Assembly: GCA_002633005.1 (NCBI GenBank)
Contig: NMRA01001108.1
Coordinates: 1 to 53,996 of the forward strand
Source: Phoronis australis
Lineage: Eukaryota > Phoronida > Phoronidae
DNA: 53,996 nucleotides
Reading direction: 5' to 3'
Shown: positions 22,850 to 34,625 of the stretch, piece by piece
How the letters are laid out: each line of letters opens with the position of its first letter
How positions within the stretch are numbered: position 1 is the first letter of the stretch
Translations under genes and position numbers: made by a program
Notes under the pieces: generated by a model
The model's database searches: none
What the model was told of the DNA's origin: nothing
Seen by the model: only the letters and a program-made list of their open reading frames with translations

Positions 22850-23416
22850 TGGAATCTGGATAAGTGGATCTCGAACAGTGTTTAAAATGACTGTTTTCAG
22901 CGTCGTTTTTGTTCTATTTTTATATTATTACACAGTTCAAGTTAACTCATGTGTAGTGTATATGGGTTTCTCTCGGTCCCCGGTATTATCATTGTTTCAT
23001 TTATTGTTTTTCGCGGGTCTTGGGCCGAGTCTCCGGATTTATACATATATGTATGTGATGTAGGCCTATTATTTTTCATGCGATACTTGGTGTAACTCCC
23101 AGGTCAAGGTGTTTTCCTGCGTGCCTTGTTTATTGAGCTTATACACAACGTAAATGTAACAATTCGAATGCTTTGCATTTGCATATCGATAGGCCTGTTG
23201 TTTTCATTCTCTTTTCACTAAGCCGTGTTCTATTACTGTTGCTATAGGTACATGATTACAGGCTCTGCTTGCCGCGGGCTGATTTGTCTTGACTTCATTT
23301 GCATATGAAGAACATTGCTGTATGTACATGTATAGTTTCTTGTGTGAGTGTGTGCGTGATTGTTTCAGGGGGAGCTATTCAGATTTTCTATATGTATATT
23401 GATCATGGCTAGCGTA
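22850..23416. other. LINE inter-ORF spacer
   Basis: Sequence between the two LINE ORFs with no coding remains. It is long for an L1-like element and may include damage or lost ORF ends. Confidence 0.45.
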
Positions 23417-26416
23417 CGTTGTTTTCAATGAACTACAGGGGTCTTCAAAGTCTTTCCAAACGCAGAGATGTTTCTAATTTTTTACATAATAAACAATTTT
23501 TTATAAAGTGTTTACAGGACACGCATTTTGTACCAACCGATGAACCTGTTATAAAAGCAATGTGGGGCGGTGATGTGATAATACGCTGTGGTACAAGTAA
23601 TTCCCGAGGTGTATGCATACTGTTCAAAAACAATTTTGAGTACGAACTAACAGATATTGCAGGTGACGACGAGGGTAATCATTTGATCGTAAATCTTATC
23701 ATTGAAAAAACATTCTCGGTCACATTTATTAATATTTACGGTCCCAATTGTTAATCGAGTTAAACGAATTATAGTCGAGAGTATTGTGGAGTATGCCGCT
23801 CTACCCTATGACAGGCAAAATGTTCTACATATTCCCAAGGCTGATCTGTGTCTAACCGTTGATGATTCTATATTCTTCGAAATGTTGCTATTGAGGATCA
23901 GATCCGAAACTATATTGTATTCTAAAAAGCGGAAACACGGAAAAAAGTAAAGTTTCTTGAAAACCAAATATCTTATCTTGTAAAATTAGCAGACGAATCT
24001 TCATCTGGCTTATTCGATACTATTTTAGAACAAAAATTTGGAAGACTGTAGAGATTACATTATGAGAGGACATCAGATCAGAGCGCGCGCAAGGTGGGTT
24101 GAAAATGGCGAAAAACCTTCAAAATATTTTGCCAATTTGGAAAAAAGAAATTATGTTAATAAAAATGTTACTAAATTAGTTATAGACACTCATAACAATA
24201 CTACAATCACCTAGCAAAGTGCACTTCTACATAACATTTGCGATTTTTATAAATCTCTCTATGCATCCAAAGATGATCTTTTTGATGACGTTAATTTGAA
24301 CGTTGTGTTCCCGCCGCCACTACATGTTCCACGATTAACCAATGCCGCGTGAATTCTTGAGCAGTTGGCGTCCACATTCTCTCTTAAATACAAGTTATAA
24401 AGTTTTATCGGGTTGTATTGCACATCGTATTAAAAGTGTCATCACCAAAATCATTCATCAAAATCAGAAAGGCTTTATCAAGGGGAGGTTTATTGGTGAA
24501 AATATTAGAACCATCTACGACATTTTAAATTGCTCAGAAGAATATGACATACCCGGTCTGATAGTTCAAATTGACTTTGAGAAAGCCTTCGATTCCATTT
24601 CGTGGAAAATGATCTACAAATCCCTATCTTTTTCAACTTTGGTAAAAACCTCGTTGATTGGGTGCGCTTAGTAAATTCAAAGGCTACACTTTGTGTGATC
24701 CAGCACGGCATAACTTCAGAATACTTCAAAATTGGTCGCGGATGTAAACCAGGTGATCATGTGCCCCCCTGTCTTTTTATCATTTGTGTTGAAATAATGA
24801 CCATCATGTTTCGTGAAAATAAAAATATAAAAGGTATTGGCATCCCAGATGTCAACGACCTTAAGCTTTTGCAATATGCAGATGACACGGTTTTGTTTTT
24901 AGATGGTACAATAGAATCCTTAAAATACCTGCTTTATCTCCTGGACCAATTTCACAAATTCTCTGGTCTGAGACCAAATGTAGAAAAAACTCATTGTATT
25001 TGGATAGGTCGGATGAGGGGAATTGAATTGCGCTTGTGTCCAGAATTAAATTTATCTTGGCAAAAAGAAAAATTTTCAATTCTGGGAGTCATATTTAGCA
25101 CAAATTTATCAGAAAGTCCAGACTTAAATTACAATGTCAAAATACAAGAGATTTACAGAGATTTGACTTGTTGGAAAAATAATCGTAGTTAAATCGTGTG
25201 TTTTTCCTAAATTAACTCACCTCCTGTTGTCATTACCTTCTTCATCAGACAAAGTTGATGACTCTTTAGAAAAACATTTTGTTAAATTTATTTTGCAAAA
25301 CAAAAATGACAGGATAGCTAGAAATATTATGATCCAAGATTTTTCCAACGGAGGCTGTAAAATGGTCTATTTAAAAAACCTTCTTCATGTTGGGGCCAAA
25401 TTTTATAGTCAATGCTCGGGAATTTTTAGGAGTGTCTTTTGGAAAGAAGTATTTTTAGTTGTTGGGGAAGTACTCTCCAGTATCTCAGATTATCACATTA
25501 AAGAGGAATTTTATTACGAACCACTCTGGTATAATGAATATATTTTGATTCACAAAAAGTCTGTTTTCTACAATGACTGGCATAAAAGAGGGATAATTTT
25601 TATCCACGATTTGTTGAACCGTAATGCTCATTTTATGTCTTACCAGTGTTTCTGTGAAAGATTCAGGTTTTCTCCATCATTTACATCTTTTTGGGGTATT
25701 CGAAGTGCAATTCGTCAAACTATTTGTCATTCTCAAGTTAGGCCATGTAGTGAAATCGAGATAACCTTGCCTTTTTGCACAACATTTAATTCCATTCTTA
25801 TATCGAGACAAAAAGTCAATAAACAAATTTATACATACTTAATACAAAAACTATATAAAAAACCCAAATTTGAGGAAAATTGGGAAAAACAGTTGAATAC
25901 CGTAATTCCCCGTGAGTGGTGAGAAAAGCTCATTCTTATTCTAATAACTTTTCTTGTGATGTCCAGCTTAAACAGTTTCAAATACGTTTAACTCACAGAC
26001 TACTCGGAACCAATAAGTTTTTGAGTATGATTGGTGTTAGAAATTCAGATAGTTGTACTTTTTGTAATTCTTATTCTGAAGACCTTTTTCATTATTTGTA
26101 ATGGTCTTGTTTAACTATTCAAAGTTTTTGGAAAACCGTTGAAAACTGGATAAAAAACCTCTGCGGAATTGATATGAAACTTGATCATTTTGACGTAATT
26201 TTTGGCTCCTTTAATGAATCAAAAATCATAAATCTACTTTTATGTTTAGGCAAGTACCACATACACAAGCAAAGACTTCAGACTGTAGAACCATGTTTTG
26301 CACTTTCTAAACATTTTCTTTTTGATTACTACAAAATAGAAAAGGTTATGTACTATAACCAGTACAGGTATCTCGACTTCGAGGAACGATGGGCCCTTCT
26401 AGCACCTTTATTCTAA
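23417..26416 (+). pseudogene. LINE ORF2: endonuclease-reverse transcriptase, broken
   Basis: Domains in order are a partial AP-endonuclease (SMNYRGLQSLSKRRDVSNF, CLQDTHF, NSRGVCILF, FINIYGPN; 23419-23753), a linker, and ARARWVENGEKPSKYFANLE near 24095. The reverse transcriptase follows with QNQKGFIKGRFIGENIRTIY, QIDFEKAFDSISWK and the YADD active site (QYADDTVLFLDG, about 24876). A thumb region reads LPSSSDKVDDSLEK and QNKNDRIARN, and the C-terminal finger CTFCNSYSEDLFHYL-WSC is followed by the end ALLAPLF (26416). Much of the endonuclease after residue 110 is deleted. The RT 'RQGDP' motif is changed (KPGDH). Stops and frameshifts occur near 23754, 24211, 24640, 25190, 25920 and 26099. It is a dead copy. 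Confidence 0.85.
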
Positions 26417-26545
26417 TTTATAGTACATACAACCAATGGTCCCCCTTTGTATGAATGTGAGCGAGACTGCGCGCGCGTATGTTGATACTGTTTGGTTTTA
26501 TTGTATTTGCATTACGATAACAATAAAACTTTTGCCAAAAAATAA

Positions 26546-26829
26546 TAATTTCTACTTCGATTTCAAGTAAAAAGAATAGCACTGAGCCCTGCTCTCGAAA
26601 AGACAATGTTTTTGCTAAATAATTACAGTTCATAAATGACTTCGCCGTTCGCACCGGCTCAACTGGCTAAAACGTCTAATTGGTCGGCAACACTTAGTCG
26701 GAAGTCATCATCAAGTATCATTCAGATGTTTTAGGCAGTTGCTTCGGCGGAGCCGACGAATTCAATCATGTGCAGATAATCGTGAACAAAACTAACGCTC
26801 CCTCGCTTCTGTGCATATGACATTTGTAG
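26546..26829. other. Intron 2 end: nothing recognised
   Basis: Short intronic stretch between the LINE and kringle exon 3. Confidence 0.4.
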
Positions 26830-27066
26830 GCCACCACGATTGCAAGGACGACCCTAAAGGAATTGGTTACAACGGATCAATTAGTCTAACTATTCCCGGT
26901 ATACCCTGTCAACGATGGGATACGGACTACCCGCACACTTCTAACAACTTTGACAGCGTACATGAAAAGTTCTGCCGAACTACATCGATAGGAAACGAAG
27001 CTCCATGGTGCTATACTACTGATCCTGCCGTTAGATGGCACTACTGTCAAGTTCCATTATGTTCAG
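26830..27066 (+). CDS. Kringle gene exon 3: kringle domain 2
   Basis: A second complete kringle, residues 103-181, with cysteines at 107, 129, 151, 163, 175 and 180 and motifs IPCQRWD, KFCRTT, APWCYTTDP and RWHYC. The length is again exactly 237 nt with phase 1 on both sides (acceptor ATTTGTAG|GC, donor TTCAG|GTGAGC), so the two exons are a tandem exon duplication followed by divergence. The central NPD is replaced by RTTSIGNE, with no acidic pair, so the classical lysine pocket is absent. Only about half the residues match kringle 1, so the duplication is old. Intron 3 (about 3.9 kb) follows and holds a 3.1-kb transposon. Confidence 0.93.
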
Positions 27067-27652
27067 GTGAGCACACACTTCTGAAACGGGAATGTTAGTT
27101 TCAGAGAAATGATGAAATAGAAACCGTTAACTACACCACTTTTTATACTTTGTAAGCATTCACGTGAAGCATTAGAATCACCAAATTGTACACATTTCAT
27201 TTAATTTCATGGGCTACAACGGCAGACAATGACTACGTAGCAAACGCTAACATGCAAATACAGTTTTAATCTTGTAGATATGTGCATGCAAAAATGAAAT
27301 GCGTTGGAACTTAAGTGCAGCTACACTCACAGTAGACGCATTTCTGTACGAGGATTTTACTGCAACACAAAATGTCACGCCAAGAATTGTACGATCCCAC
27401 TTGGACTTATTATGTTGCATAATCAGCAGAATTAAGGAGGAACACAATAGGGAAACATTACAAAAACGTTGAGCTAGTAAAATTCACACTTTCTTGTCCG
27501 ATTTTCAAAATACAAAAACCCAACCAGGTGTAATTTCCACTAACTATTCAAATATGTTATTTAAAAACGTTCATGTTGATAATTATATCAGCATGGCGTC
27601 TTGGATCAATACCTTCAGATTTCGAGGTACATGTACGCAAACCTGATAGCCT
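27067..27652. other. Intron 3, left part: nothing recognised
   Basis: Intronic sequence up to the left terminal repeat of the transposon. Confidence 0.4.
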
Positions 27653-30600
27653 AGTCCAAAAATGGCCCCCGTGCACCCCCCCAGACTTCAACTTCAATGT
27701 TGCATTTTTATGAAGGAAATTATGGGTGAAAACGGAAAAATGATGTTAACAAGCCGATTTTGCTATATTTCGCCATATCTTTCAGACTATTTCATAAAAT
27801 GGAAAAAGGTGTGTCTGGGATTATGTCAAACATTTTAAATTGGAACTACAAGTAAGTGACAAAATCTCACATATACAAAACACTCAACATATGGAACAGA
27901 AACGTTGTGTCCGGCATGAAAATCCGCTATTTTTATTCAAATTCAGGACTTTGATGTTGACGGCATAAATAAAAACAAACTGTGACATCATGTTTAGGTT
28001 GAAGTCTAACCAATATAAATTTTAGGTTCAATAAATGATTCAGAAACAATTTTTCTCATCTTTTTAAAATAAAGAGGAACATTGTTTATAAGACAGTCAC
28101 ACGTTAACACATCAAAGTTGTAAATCAGCTTTTGATGTAAAAAACGTCTTGAATACCAACTAACATAGAAAATATAATCGGTTGTTTGCATGTCAATCAG
28201 AGCAAATCCAACGTGGGGGACAGGGAAATCGGACTGCATTCGAAATTAAGGCAGGTATCTAGGCAGATGTAAAAATCATGCCCAAAAGAAAACGAGGTCG
28301 AAGCTTTTCAACTGAAGCCAAAGATCAGTCTCTACCCGCATGCATTCTTCACTTAGATTCTGTAAGCGAACATGGTAATTTTACAGCATTATGCAATGTG
28401 AGAGGAACAGGAAGTCAAAAACCTACCTCAGCTAAAACTCAGATCATCGAACAAAATGATGCCATCAAGTCTCTTCCTTCCGTTTGCTTTACGCTGAGGA
28501 ACTAAAACAGAACTGGCATGGGAATCTTAGGTACCGTTCTGAGAAACTATAGAATCGTTTTAAAACAGGTCCATTGGAAAACCAGGTCAACTTCACAAAC
28601 ATTGACTCGGGTCACTCGGAGAGCTATAAATTCAACTTAGATTTTGAAACCGCTTTGGCAAATGAGATGGGGATGCGTCGACTCATCAACTTCCATAGAA
28701 AGGGTAACAATGCACAGTGTATCCCACTGTGAGTGACACAATTCGAATGAATTGACCACGAATGAACAGGGCAGCAACATCGTCAACAATGCTTGAGGAA
28801 TCATGATTCAAGAGGTGAAGCCTGGTTTTGAAACTTCCAAGGATAAAGTAATGCGGGTCGCAACCGACAACGAAGTCTCCAAGTAGAAGCTCCATCGTGA
28901 AACAATAGATGGCCTTTTCAAGAACAGCAAAGCCTCATTTCTGCATTATAATCTAGAAGACATTGCTCCAGAAGACTATCGTTATCCTGAGGATACTCTA
29001 TTCATCCAATATGGCATGGCACTTCTCCACACGTTAGCTAATCTCCCTCCAATATGTAGTGAGATCTACTTACAGGTACAAGTACAATGGCATCGAAGAA
29101 GCACTTCTTGCTCTCAACTGTCAGCTATTTCACTGACCCTATTAAAGCCCAGGAACGGTTGCAACGTGGCAGTGGGTGGACAACATACACGAAAACAGTA
29201 CGACGTCAAAACCTTTCTTGCAAACGATGACAACAAAACGCAACTCTGTCAACTGTTACTGTAAGTTTGGAGTGATGAGAAGCCAGTTTCCAAGTTGGAA
29301 TAGAGCGACATGTCCATCTTGATTGCAGACGGAAAAGCCCATCAACGTGTTACATCTGATGGCGAGGAAGTCCATGATCTTTTCTCTGAACAAAATTTTC
29401 TGAGTATTTCTTACTTTAATATAATCTGCGATGTCATACTGTAAATTAATCTGATGTTTCAGGTTCACACTCAGGTGCACCCACATATACACAGCAACCA
29501 AGAAGAGACACAAGAAATGTTTTGTACCTTCAATATGTAGTCTCATTTGGGTACAGAAACGCTGTGTCAGAAACCCTTACACTGAATTCTTCTTTGTAAT
29601 TCTACCTTATCATACTTACGCCATGAAGCTGACTGGAAAATCTAGATACAGAGCTAGGAAAACATCGGCTACTACTGAATCTCTCCGACCTGGACAAAAT
29701 CCTTGGAAAAAGTTCCTGTGAAACTGTACTTGGATTTTATATATATGCTGGAGAAGATTGCACCACTGTTTTTAAATTGAATGAAAGGCTGGCTCCCTTA
29801 AAAAGCTGGAAAAATCCAAAGTTTTGCCGAGCATTCAGGCACCTTGGCGTTGATTGGGTTGTACGTTCTGAAGTTTTGAAAGGGATGGAGAAGTTCACCT
29901 GCTTCATGTATGAGTCGTGGGTAATCGATAGATGCTACTCGTACCAAGATGTTGCGCAATATGGTTGGTGAAGTTGAAATTCTCACAAGTCCACGGTTGA
30001 CCTTGTTCGACTTCCCCTGCTCCTAGCTGCACGGAAACCTCACATGCAACTAGTAAATCACCGTGTCGCTTTCCAAGCACTCTTGGGAACTCGTAATTGA
30101 ACAGCCAAAACCTTATGACGAAGGACAAGGGTGGATGCGGACTGACGAAGAAGTGTTTGAATCTGTGTTGCCGTGTGGTCCTATCTTACCAAACTCACTG
30201 ATTGATATCTTGCTCACCGATGTTTGTGAATTGGAAGAGTTATATGACGAGTTATATGGCAGTTTCACGGAAAGCGATGAACGTGGCTTGGAGTGATGGA
30301 ACATGTAAGCTATCACCACCTAATGACTGCCCACATTTCTGCTATAATTTCCCTACATTTTCTACTTGAGATATTATTTTTTGTTGAATTACGTTCACTA
30401 ACAAGCTGATTATATAAGCACTGAAAGTTGCTCATTGTTTTAATGTTTATATTGTCTTATGTACGCTTTCACTGTATTATTGATCGTAAGTACATGTAAA
30501 TCGTATAATGCAAATCAGATGCAAGAAAATTCCTTCGTAATGCTTGACCCTCAAAATATCAGTTTTCACACTTGAGTTGTTCAATTACAAGAAGAACAAA

Positions 30601-30779
30601 GTCCGATATCGTCAAATAATGAAAAATCTGTAATGGCTGCACTAATTGGCATAAAAACGCATGCAGGACACTTTTTCGGCTTGTTAACACCTTCTTCCGG
30701 TTTTCACCCCTATTTCTCTTTGCAAAAAGGTAACTTAGGAGTTGAAGTCCGGGCGTGCACAGGGGGCCATTTTTCGACT
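27653..30779 (+). mobile_element. 3.1-kb DNA transposon with ~105-bp terminal inverted repeats
   Basis: The left end (27653-27757) and the reverse complement of the right end (30676-30779) share, in order, AGTC.AAAAATGGCCCCC, GTGCAC, GACTTCAACT, GGGTGAAAAC and GTTAACAAGCCGA. Between them lies a fossil ORF (28278-30296) in the same orientation. Ends plus internal ORF make this a once-autonomous cut-and-paste type element. The TIR identity (about 70-75% by eye) shows great age. No target-site duplication could be settled. It sits in intron 3 of the kringle gene, its right end 153 bp before exon 4. Confidence 0.75.
28278..30296 (+). pseudogene. Fossil ORF of an unnamed invertebrate transposon protein
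   Basis: The start is MPKRKRGRSFSTEAKDQS with a Cys/His stretch typical of a zinc-binding N-terminus. Later, in shifting frames, come ASFLHYNLEDIAPEDYRYPE, GMALLHTLANLPP, YFTDPIKAQERLQRGSG, VKTFLANDDNKTQLCQLLL and LKSWKNPKFCRAFRHLGVDW. The end has MEKFTCFMYESW, KPHMQLVNHRVAF, IEQPKPYDEGQGW and CGPILPNSLIDILLTD. This matches a very common unannotated protein family of molluscan, cnidarian and amphioxus genomes that I know only as 'uncharacterized'. More than six stops or shifts are present, and the middle (about 29400-29770) is poorly readable. Its position between inverted repeats suggests it is the element's own transposase. That is inference. Confidence 0.6.
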
Positions 30780-30932
30780 CAACTATGTTGAGTTGCCATA
30801 TCTCGACCGGTGATTTTGTCAACATAAAATTCTTTTCATATTTTATCGTCTCTGTGCAGGTGACATATTTTATCTCACTTTGTCTGTACGAGTGGAGAAT
30901 CCCCCGTCATCATATCTGTCTTTATCTAATAG

Positions 30933-31249
30933 GAAAATCCAAAACCTTGCAACCGAAAGTCACCAGTACGACGGCGTCGCCATCTGTTGTGACGGACTGC
31001 ACTACTCTTCAACCAAGGCTTATCGTTGAAAATGTTTGTTTAAGCCCTGCGCAGGTCAGCAAGTACGCTAAAATCCCGAATGGCTTCATGCATATAAACA
31101 GCACTTTTGAGAACGTTCGGCCTATAGACTTCAAATATGCACGCAACACGGTAGCTTGTTTGCTCCATTGTAAAGCAATTGATATGTGCGATGTTGTCAC
31201 TTACTCAGAATGCACCAACGTGTGTACTACGTTAGTTTACATAGTTTAA
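30933..31249 (+). CDS. Kringle gene exon 4: Ser/Thr linker and PAN/apple-like module
   Basis: The acceptor TCTTTATCTAATAG|GA keeps phase 1. The exon codes residues 182-286: a Ser/Thr/Pro linker (KVTSTTASPSVVT), then a Cys-rich segment with cysteines at 204, 217, 257, 261, 267, 275 and 279, including VACLLHCKAIDMCDVVTYSE. The C-x3-C-x5-C-x-V-x-Y-S spacing is that of PAN/apple modules, which pair with kringles in extracellular proteins. One N-glycosylation sequon is present (NST, Asn 237). The TAA stop (31247-31249) lies inside the TTAA target of the transposon that begins at 31250, so the insertion cut the reading frame from its original 3' UTR. Alternatively the exon ends at AAC|GTGTGT near 31220 and the gene continues. 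Confidence 0.7.
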
Positions 31250-32554
31250 AGGGAATGCCACCCAAACAACGTATTTTTTGTCAATTTAGATCAAGTATTT
31301 CCACTCGATAACAACAAGTTCAGTTCTTTTACCTGACACCTGGCGGTAGACGGAGTTGCTGACGTCACAGGTTCTAACATGGTCTGCTCAGCAGTTCACA
31401 AAACGCTTACTGGTGTCAGCCTATCGCTTAAATTCATTTTTTACACCTATAAATGATCAAAATTCGATGTAAGTCCTTTACACATTGACTTTTTAAACAA
31501 ACGAGTTGTTTAATTTTGCTGTTGCGGATTTATAGAAATTTTGAACGTACCGTAGCCTACAAAGTTCGCTGGGCCAACTAACAGAGCTCGGTCTGTTCGG
31601 TGATAAATTAAAGTTATTCTTCCGCGAAATTCACAGAGGAGAGCACAGACATGTGTTATTATTTTTGGCTTGCAAATATTTTCATTTCTAAACACGAAAC
31701 GCTCTGCACCCTATCAGACCCGTTGCGGCCGCACGGGAGACATTAAGAGTGCACTACACTTCAGACCAGGCAAAAATCCATACATGGGTGATACACCCTA
31801 TGTGACGGATTTGTATCATATTATGCATTTTTGTCAAGTTGCACCTTAAATTTCACAATTCGGGTTTGAAAGGTCATGAGGTCATACAAGCAGTAAACAT
31901 GGAAAACTTGCCCAGATTTGAATGAGTCGATCTCAACTGAAGCCTAATGTTACACTTTGAATTTTAATTGTGAGTTTGATCTATGTTAGCAGAATAGATA
32001 TTTGGCTTCAAAACCACCGGCAAACACAGGTCTTCATATTGTGATGAGCAATTGTTCACAGCTACCACATCCAAAGTGAGCACTTGTGACAGTAGCTACC
32101 TGTACTACTCATCGAAATTGTTGAGTTTTGAGGACTAAAAGTGCTCAAATGGTTGTTAATTTTTTGAGTTTATTTCTTAGCAAATAAAATTCAACAAAAT
32201 TAGTATTTTTGTTTTTTACCATGAATTACCATTTTGACGAAAAGCCCTTCGGGTGTCTCTGATATCACTGAAGAAAAATGGCTGCTAAAGTGGGTGAAGT
32301 AGGTAGTATACTAGTGTGTTCGTTGGCATCATTATATCCTTCAAATCAGGTTTGTGGACCTTCAAAGGAATACCGAGACCATGCAGCAAGCAACTGAAGC
32401 ACTTACTGATTGCATGTAGTCCACAACAAGCCATTTGAAATATGTTAAAATCACTGACCCAGTCCCGTTCACTGACAGTGCTGAAACTGAAAGTGGCAGC
32501 TGATTCTTGCCAGAGTCAGAGTGGGCTTGTTTACAAAGGTTTGCCTCCCCCCAG

Positions 32555-34625
32555 AAGTGACTGTTTGTTGAAATCATCGAGCTCAGAAAGGAATCAGATG
32601 GAGGCCAAGTAAAAGTAAAATATGTGCCCACCTTTAACATCAGAAAGGCTCTAAACCAAAGGCAAGGCCAAGCTTCAGTTTGGAAATGGAATGTAAGTGG
32701 AAATGCAGTCAACAAAGAATTTCTGGAAGAACAGAAAGTATCGATTCTAGTTGAGTGAGGTAAGTTGTTATCCAGGTGCAGGTCATCAGTGCTCTATACC
32801 TGTTGATAATGAATTTATTATATTCTTTGCTTTCTCAAGATTCTGACTGTTGCCAGGAAGCAATTCAAATTTTAAAGAGCCACAAAGGCAGCACAACCCT
32901 ACACTTGAGTCCTAGAGTAATTTTAGTAACTAATTCCAATACATCCTTGTATTAGTAAAACATTCTCTTTTTCTCAGCATTTTGGGTTTGTTGAAATACA
33001 TTCCATTTTATGAATATGCATGTGTAAGGAGTGGAAATTTGGTGTCCTTTATAAAAAGATTTAATCGATCCTTTGTCTCCTAGCTAGCTGACACCAATTT
33101 CTCATCTAATTCACCTGTAGTCACTACTGAATGGTCACATTGCTCTATCTGTATAACCAGAGATATATAATTTCCCACATGTGCATTGGAATCCCATTAC
33201 AGTGGGGCCTAATTTAACATGGCTAAAGTAATAACACTGTTAGGGTCTCTAATACCTGAAGCATTCAACTTCAAGAACAACACTGGGGAAAACATGTTGG
33301 GATTCGATTTATTGGGAGTTGTGTTATGCTTATTTTCCATAAAATTCTATTGTAGATCTATGCAGAAATTGTAAGCATTTACCAAAGAAGTTAGCCACTG
33401 TTGTTGAGGTTACTACAGAAAGCGAACTAGTGAGTAGTTAGTTAATGAATTGGAGTATTGTTGCGCAAAACCTTTTTCTCATATTCTTAGTTCCCGTATT
33501 AAGTGCATCTTGTCAAAATTTAATTATAGCAAAACAGTAGTTGTAGTAGAAGATTTTTATTTCAATTGTATTGTGGTTGCTTACAAAACCTCGTAGACAA
33601 ATAAAAATGCCGTGCATTCAGCGGATTGTGCGTCTCGGAAGTTTTACTGCGCAAGTTGTTCATAGTTACGTGAGTTGCTAACTAGGGTTAATAGACCTTG
33701 AACTATGTTTATGTTGAGGAACTATGTTCATAAATGCACAGTCTGTTTAGTTCTGTGCCAGTTATTTCACCACACCTGTCAACATTTGAAAATTCCTCTG
33801 AGAGATAAGACTGCTTGTAACAAAAGCTTGGGTACTCCAAGTAGGTCATAACAAGATTTTTATAGTAATTTCCAAAGTTACTCCAGGTTGAGTTAGTGAC
33901 TACTGAGACAAACTTTGAAAGGTGCATTTGGCTACAAATATTGAAGATGCATTGTATTCCTTTTAGCCTGAAAATCATGTAAAACATAAAATTTTCTCAA
34001 TCAGCATCTTGGCATGAAGAGTGTTGGATCTTATCTTAACTTTATGGCTTTTTTGCCGTTTTTGAAGCAGTCGCAATGCTATTTATTAAAACTGTTGGTT
34101 TTCCAGGTTTTAGTAGTGAATTCACATTTTGATTAATTGACGACACTTTGTTTTGAGTGCTGCTTGGACACAATGAGGGTTGCACCTATATGTGAGTGGC
34201 CATCTTACCAAGCTATTTTAAATGGTGAAAATAAATTCTTTGGGCAAAGGCTGCTTATGGAAAATATTATTCTTGTGTTTACGGATTAAGTTGCATGCAA
34301 TGGTATTATTTACAGGCAAAATTTTCAAGTGGAGGAGAGGGGGACCAACCATCATTCTGGCGGCCCACATCTTTGCCATAAGTCGAATCAGTTTCTCACT
34401 TCTGCATCTGATGGAAGGGTCAACCCTGTTAAGTCGCAGCTTCTAGCTGACTTCGACGAATCTGCTGAAAGCTCCAAGCGATATTACAAACGGAAAGCCA
34501 GCGAAGCATTATCTGTAACCCATGAATGTATTGTTCCTGGTCAGAGTGATGTTCTGAAGAATGTCCCTCACCTCAGCAGATTAAATTTTCCCGTTAAGCA
34601 GCACTCAATCGTTCTGGGAAACTAG
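32555..34625 (+). pseudogene. Decayed multi-exon gene inside the 5.25-kb transposon
   Basis: Three coding-like blocks have splice-like edges. 32555-32759 has acceptor TTTGCCTCCCCCCAG, reads VEIIELRKESDGGQVKVKYV and VWKWNVSGNAVNKEFLEEQK, and ends at a perfect donor GAG|GTAAGT. 33356-33429 continues in phase 1 and reads DLCRNCKHLPKKLATVVEV with a CxxC pair, donor CTA|GTGAGT. 34316-34625 has acceptor TTATTTACAG, reads SSKRYYKRKASEAL and IVPGQSDVL, and ends at TAG. Stops at 32558 and 32756 and a phase mismatch before the third block show decay. I do not recognise the protein. It is probably the transposase of the element. Confidence 0.4.

Larger units (their letters stand above)
22130..26545 (+). 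mobile_element. Nearly full-length dead L1-like LINE
   Basis: A two-ORF non-LTR retrotransposon in sense orientation in intron 2 of the kringle gene: ORF1 (22203-22849), a spacer of about 570 bp, ORF2 (23417-26416), and a short 3' UTR with AATAAA at about 26522 before an AAAAAATAATAA tail. The apurinic-endonuclease type N-terminus and ORF1 organisation place it in the L1/Tx1 group. The 5' edge is a guess and no target-site duplication was found. Confidence 0.8.

Noticed and set aside
24505-24729. Minus-strand frames inside the LINE
   Set aside because: They are shadows of the reverse transcriptase reading on the + strand.
32362-32715. 117-codon minus-strand open frame
   Set aside because: It is the shadow of the + strand exon-like block at 32555-32759, whose splice sites and neighbouring block fit better.
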